Positions 62,975 to 64,000 of a stretch of 64,000 nt of DNA are shown here, one piece after another. The notes beneath the pieces were generated by a model that searched no databases, had not been told where the DNA came from, and saw only the letters and a list, made by a program, of their open reading frames with translations. This DNA comes from Strigamia acuminata (taxonomy: Eukaryota > Arthropoda > Chilopoda > Geophilomorpha > Linotaeniidae). Position 1 is the stretch's first letter, and each line of letters opens with the position of its first letter. The stretch covers positions 7,847,601 to 7,911,600 of the forward strand of contig OX442324.1 in assembly GCA_949358305.1 (NCBI GenBank), read 5' to 3'. The translations under genes were made by a program, and so were the position numbers.

Positions 62975-63160
62975 TTATTGGTACTCTACCCTGAATCCCG
63001 ATATAAAAGATAATCCAGTAGGCACGTTCTTCTGATATTTCACGTAATCTTTACCGAAAAAATTTAAAAGAATGAATTCTTCTTCGTGTATCCGCTCGTT
63101 AAAGAAATTCCATGATGCGATAGTGTAACCGATTAAACAGATCGGATTGCACAATACAAT
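62975..63160 (-). CDS. Last exon of isoprenylcysteine carboxyl methyltransferase (host gene)
   Basis: The 61-residue C-terminal part of ICMT (Ste14 family), the ER membrane enzyme that methylates the prenylated cysteine of CaaX proteins using S-adenosylmethionine. IVLCNPICLIGYTIASWNFF corresponds to the last membrane segment. The conserved RIHEEEFILLNFFGKDYVKY and VPTGLSFISG carry the family's catalytic-domain signature (R-x-x-x-E-E-x-x-L-x-x-x-F-G-x-x-Y-x-x-Y-x-x-x-V-P-x-x-x-P; here the last P is S). The exon starts in phase 0 after the acceptor TTCTAATTGCAG (AG at 63162-63161). The stop TAA is at 62975-62977. Upstream exons would lie to the right, beyond inserted sequence or outside the window. 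The exon looks intact. This is the only recognisable host gene. Confidence 0.9.
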   Translation of the reverse strand: MVLCNPICLIGYTIASWNFFNERIHEEEFILLNFFGKDYVKYQKNVPTGLSFISGFRVEYQ

Positions 63161-63162
63161 CT

Positions 63163-63404
63163 GCAATTAGAAATAAACTTTTAGTGAGTAAATGCTATAA
63201 AGAAGACTGCAAAAGTAGATTATTTGCTTCTAAAAAATGCTTATTCAAGAAACACAATTCCAGCAATTTCCATTAAAAAATATAGTGTTGGATTGAACAA
63301 TACACATTAGTCCTGTCATGTATACAATACGTGTCATCGTCACGTATATAATGCGTGACATTATTTGGGGTATATAAACCCCCAACCATTGTTGAAGTCA
63401 AAAA
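63163..63404 (-). other. ICMT intron sequence (part)
   Basis: AT-rich, with no ORF. It ends near an imperfect repeat TCATGTATACAATACGTG / TCACGTATATAATGCGTG (about 63316-63357) and GGGGTATATAAACCCCC (63368-63384), a TATA-like palindrome just before the minisatellite. Confidence 0.5.
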
Positions 63405-63618
63405 ATGTCCGGTCGAAAAAAATCCTGGTTGAGATGAATCCTGGTCGAAAATTTTCCTGGTCGAAAATTATCCTGTTTGAGTCGAAAAAATTCCTAGTCG
63501 AAAATTTTCCTGGTCGAAAATTTTCCTGGTCGAAAATAATCCCAGTCGAAAAAAAGCGCACTTTACCTCGAGTCGAAAAGAATCCCGGTCGCAAAGAATC
63601 CGGGTCGAAAATATTCCT
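63405..63618. repeat. Minisatellite, ~17-bp unit
   Basis: About 12 degenerate units of roughly 17 bp with consensus TCCTGGTCGAAAATTTT. Units vary between 15 and 21 bp. On the minus strand it reads as repeating FxTRxFFDQENF-like peptides, which are a by-product of the repeat. Confidence 0.85.
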
Positions 63619-63645
63619 CCTCGCCGTTTTCCTGCCCTCCGCAGG

Positions 63646-64000
63646 TCAGACGTGACGCTCAAGGCGTACGCAGGCGCACCGATTGCCGTGTTTGGTGAGG
63701 TGTCGTTGGCTGTGAGTTATCTGGGATTCGAGGGGGAGGTGGATTTTTTAGTAGTTGAGGGCGAGGGGCCCAATTTGTTGGGTAGGGACCTCATAGGACG
63801 TTTGGGCGTGAAAGTGGAAGAGCAAGTGGTGGACTCAGCACCAGTTGGTCAAGAGTTTGTGGAAGTGCATCAATCAATTGATGCAAGTGCCGAAACACAG
63901 ATGGCAGCCTTGTTGGAAAAATTTGCAGAAATTTTTGAGGTTGGGTTGGGGGCATTTGATGGGCCCCCAATTGATTTAAGAATGCGGGCAGATGTTACGC
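63646..64000 (+). pseudogene. Gypsy-G pol fragment, protease to RT start (runs off edge)
   Basis: The plus-strand frame is open to the window end. It reads through the second half of a retroviral-type protease (AVFGEVSLAVSYLGF, FLVVEGEGPNLLGRDLIG) into the pre-RT segment (ALLEKFAEIFEVGLGAF, the position where gypsy RTs begin). The protease catalytic Asp is absent, so the left end is truncated near 63640, directly after the minisatellite. Its relation to Gypsy-A is unknown because the two fragments do not overlap. It may be a complete element beyond the window only if the frame began elsewhere. Confidence 0.82.

Noticed and set aside
63405-63618. CRISPR-like array
   Set aside because: Units are about 17 bp, degenerate, and have no unique spacers. 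This is a minisatellite in a eukaryotic intron or spacer.

Overview
This window is eukaryotic, most likely from an invertebrate animal and probably an arthropod. The support is the mix of BEL/Pao, Ty1/copia and Ty3/gypsy LTR retrotransposons (BEL/Pao is known only from animals), MITEs, spliced host sequence and AT-rich spacer. I see no bacterial operon, tRNA, rRNA or CRISPR. Only one host gene is recognisable: the last exon of an isoprenylcysteine carboxyl methyltransferase (ICMT) on the minus strand at 62975-63160. Almost everything else is LTR elements nested in one another. The nesting can be read base by base because the target-site duplications (TSDs) survive. Element names used here (Copia-A to Copia-F, Gypsy-A, -B, -G, BEL1, BEL2) are local labels.

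Layout. 1-1350: a non-coding stretch packed with short perfect hairpins, including a ~278-bp tandem duplication whose paired stems have co-varied. 1515-3178: 3' end of Copia-A (+). 3182-14262: broken Copia-C (-), carrying an edge LTR (3182-3764), the intact Copia-B (-, 6508-12438, TSD TATGC) and a solo LTR (13247-13795, TSD TGAAT). 14270-36954: fragments of Gypsy-A (+), split by BEL1 (+, 14477-20912, TSD TGTAC), by a solo LTR (TSD AAAAC) that itself contains the 13.5-kb Gypsy-B (-, 21330-34832, TSD CAAC), and by a Copia-A-like solo LTR (35495-36379, TSD GAAAC). 36955-38156: Gypsy-A tail or spacer with a small CxxC-type ORF. 38157-47959: Copia-E (+), whose 5' LTR holds two MITEs and whose gag-protease is split by Copia-F (-, 41005-47913, TSD TTATG). 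48610-62627: BEL2 (+, TSD ATTAG), split by the intact Copia-D (-, 53780-61096, TSD CGGTT). 62628-64000: ICMT 3' region, last exon and intron sequence, a minisatellite, and a Gypsy pol fragment running off the edge.

Copia-B, Copia-D and Gypsy-B have uninterrupted reading frames and LTR pairs in which I see no differences, so they look very young and possibly competent. BEL2 is almost intact (one nonsense codon) apart from the Copia-D insertion. Gypsy-B is the most unusual element. It has an SR-rich gag, two consecutive A-AAA-AAC frameshift heptamers at the gag/pol junction, a tRNA-Pro-type primer site, three tandem stem-loops after pol, and a 922-residue third ORF in the env position that is not an envelope protein and begins exactly at a strong splice acceptor. 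Primer sites indicate tRNA-Phe for both BEL elements, the tRNA-iMet 3' end for Copia-D, -E and -F, and an internal iMet site for Copia-B.
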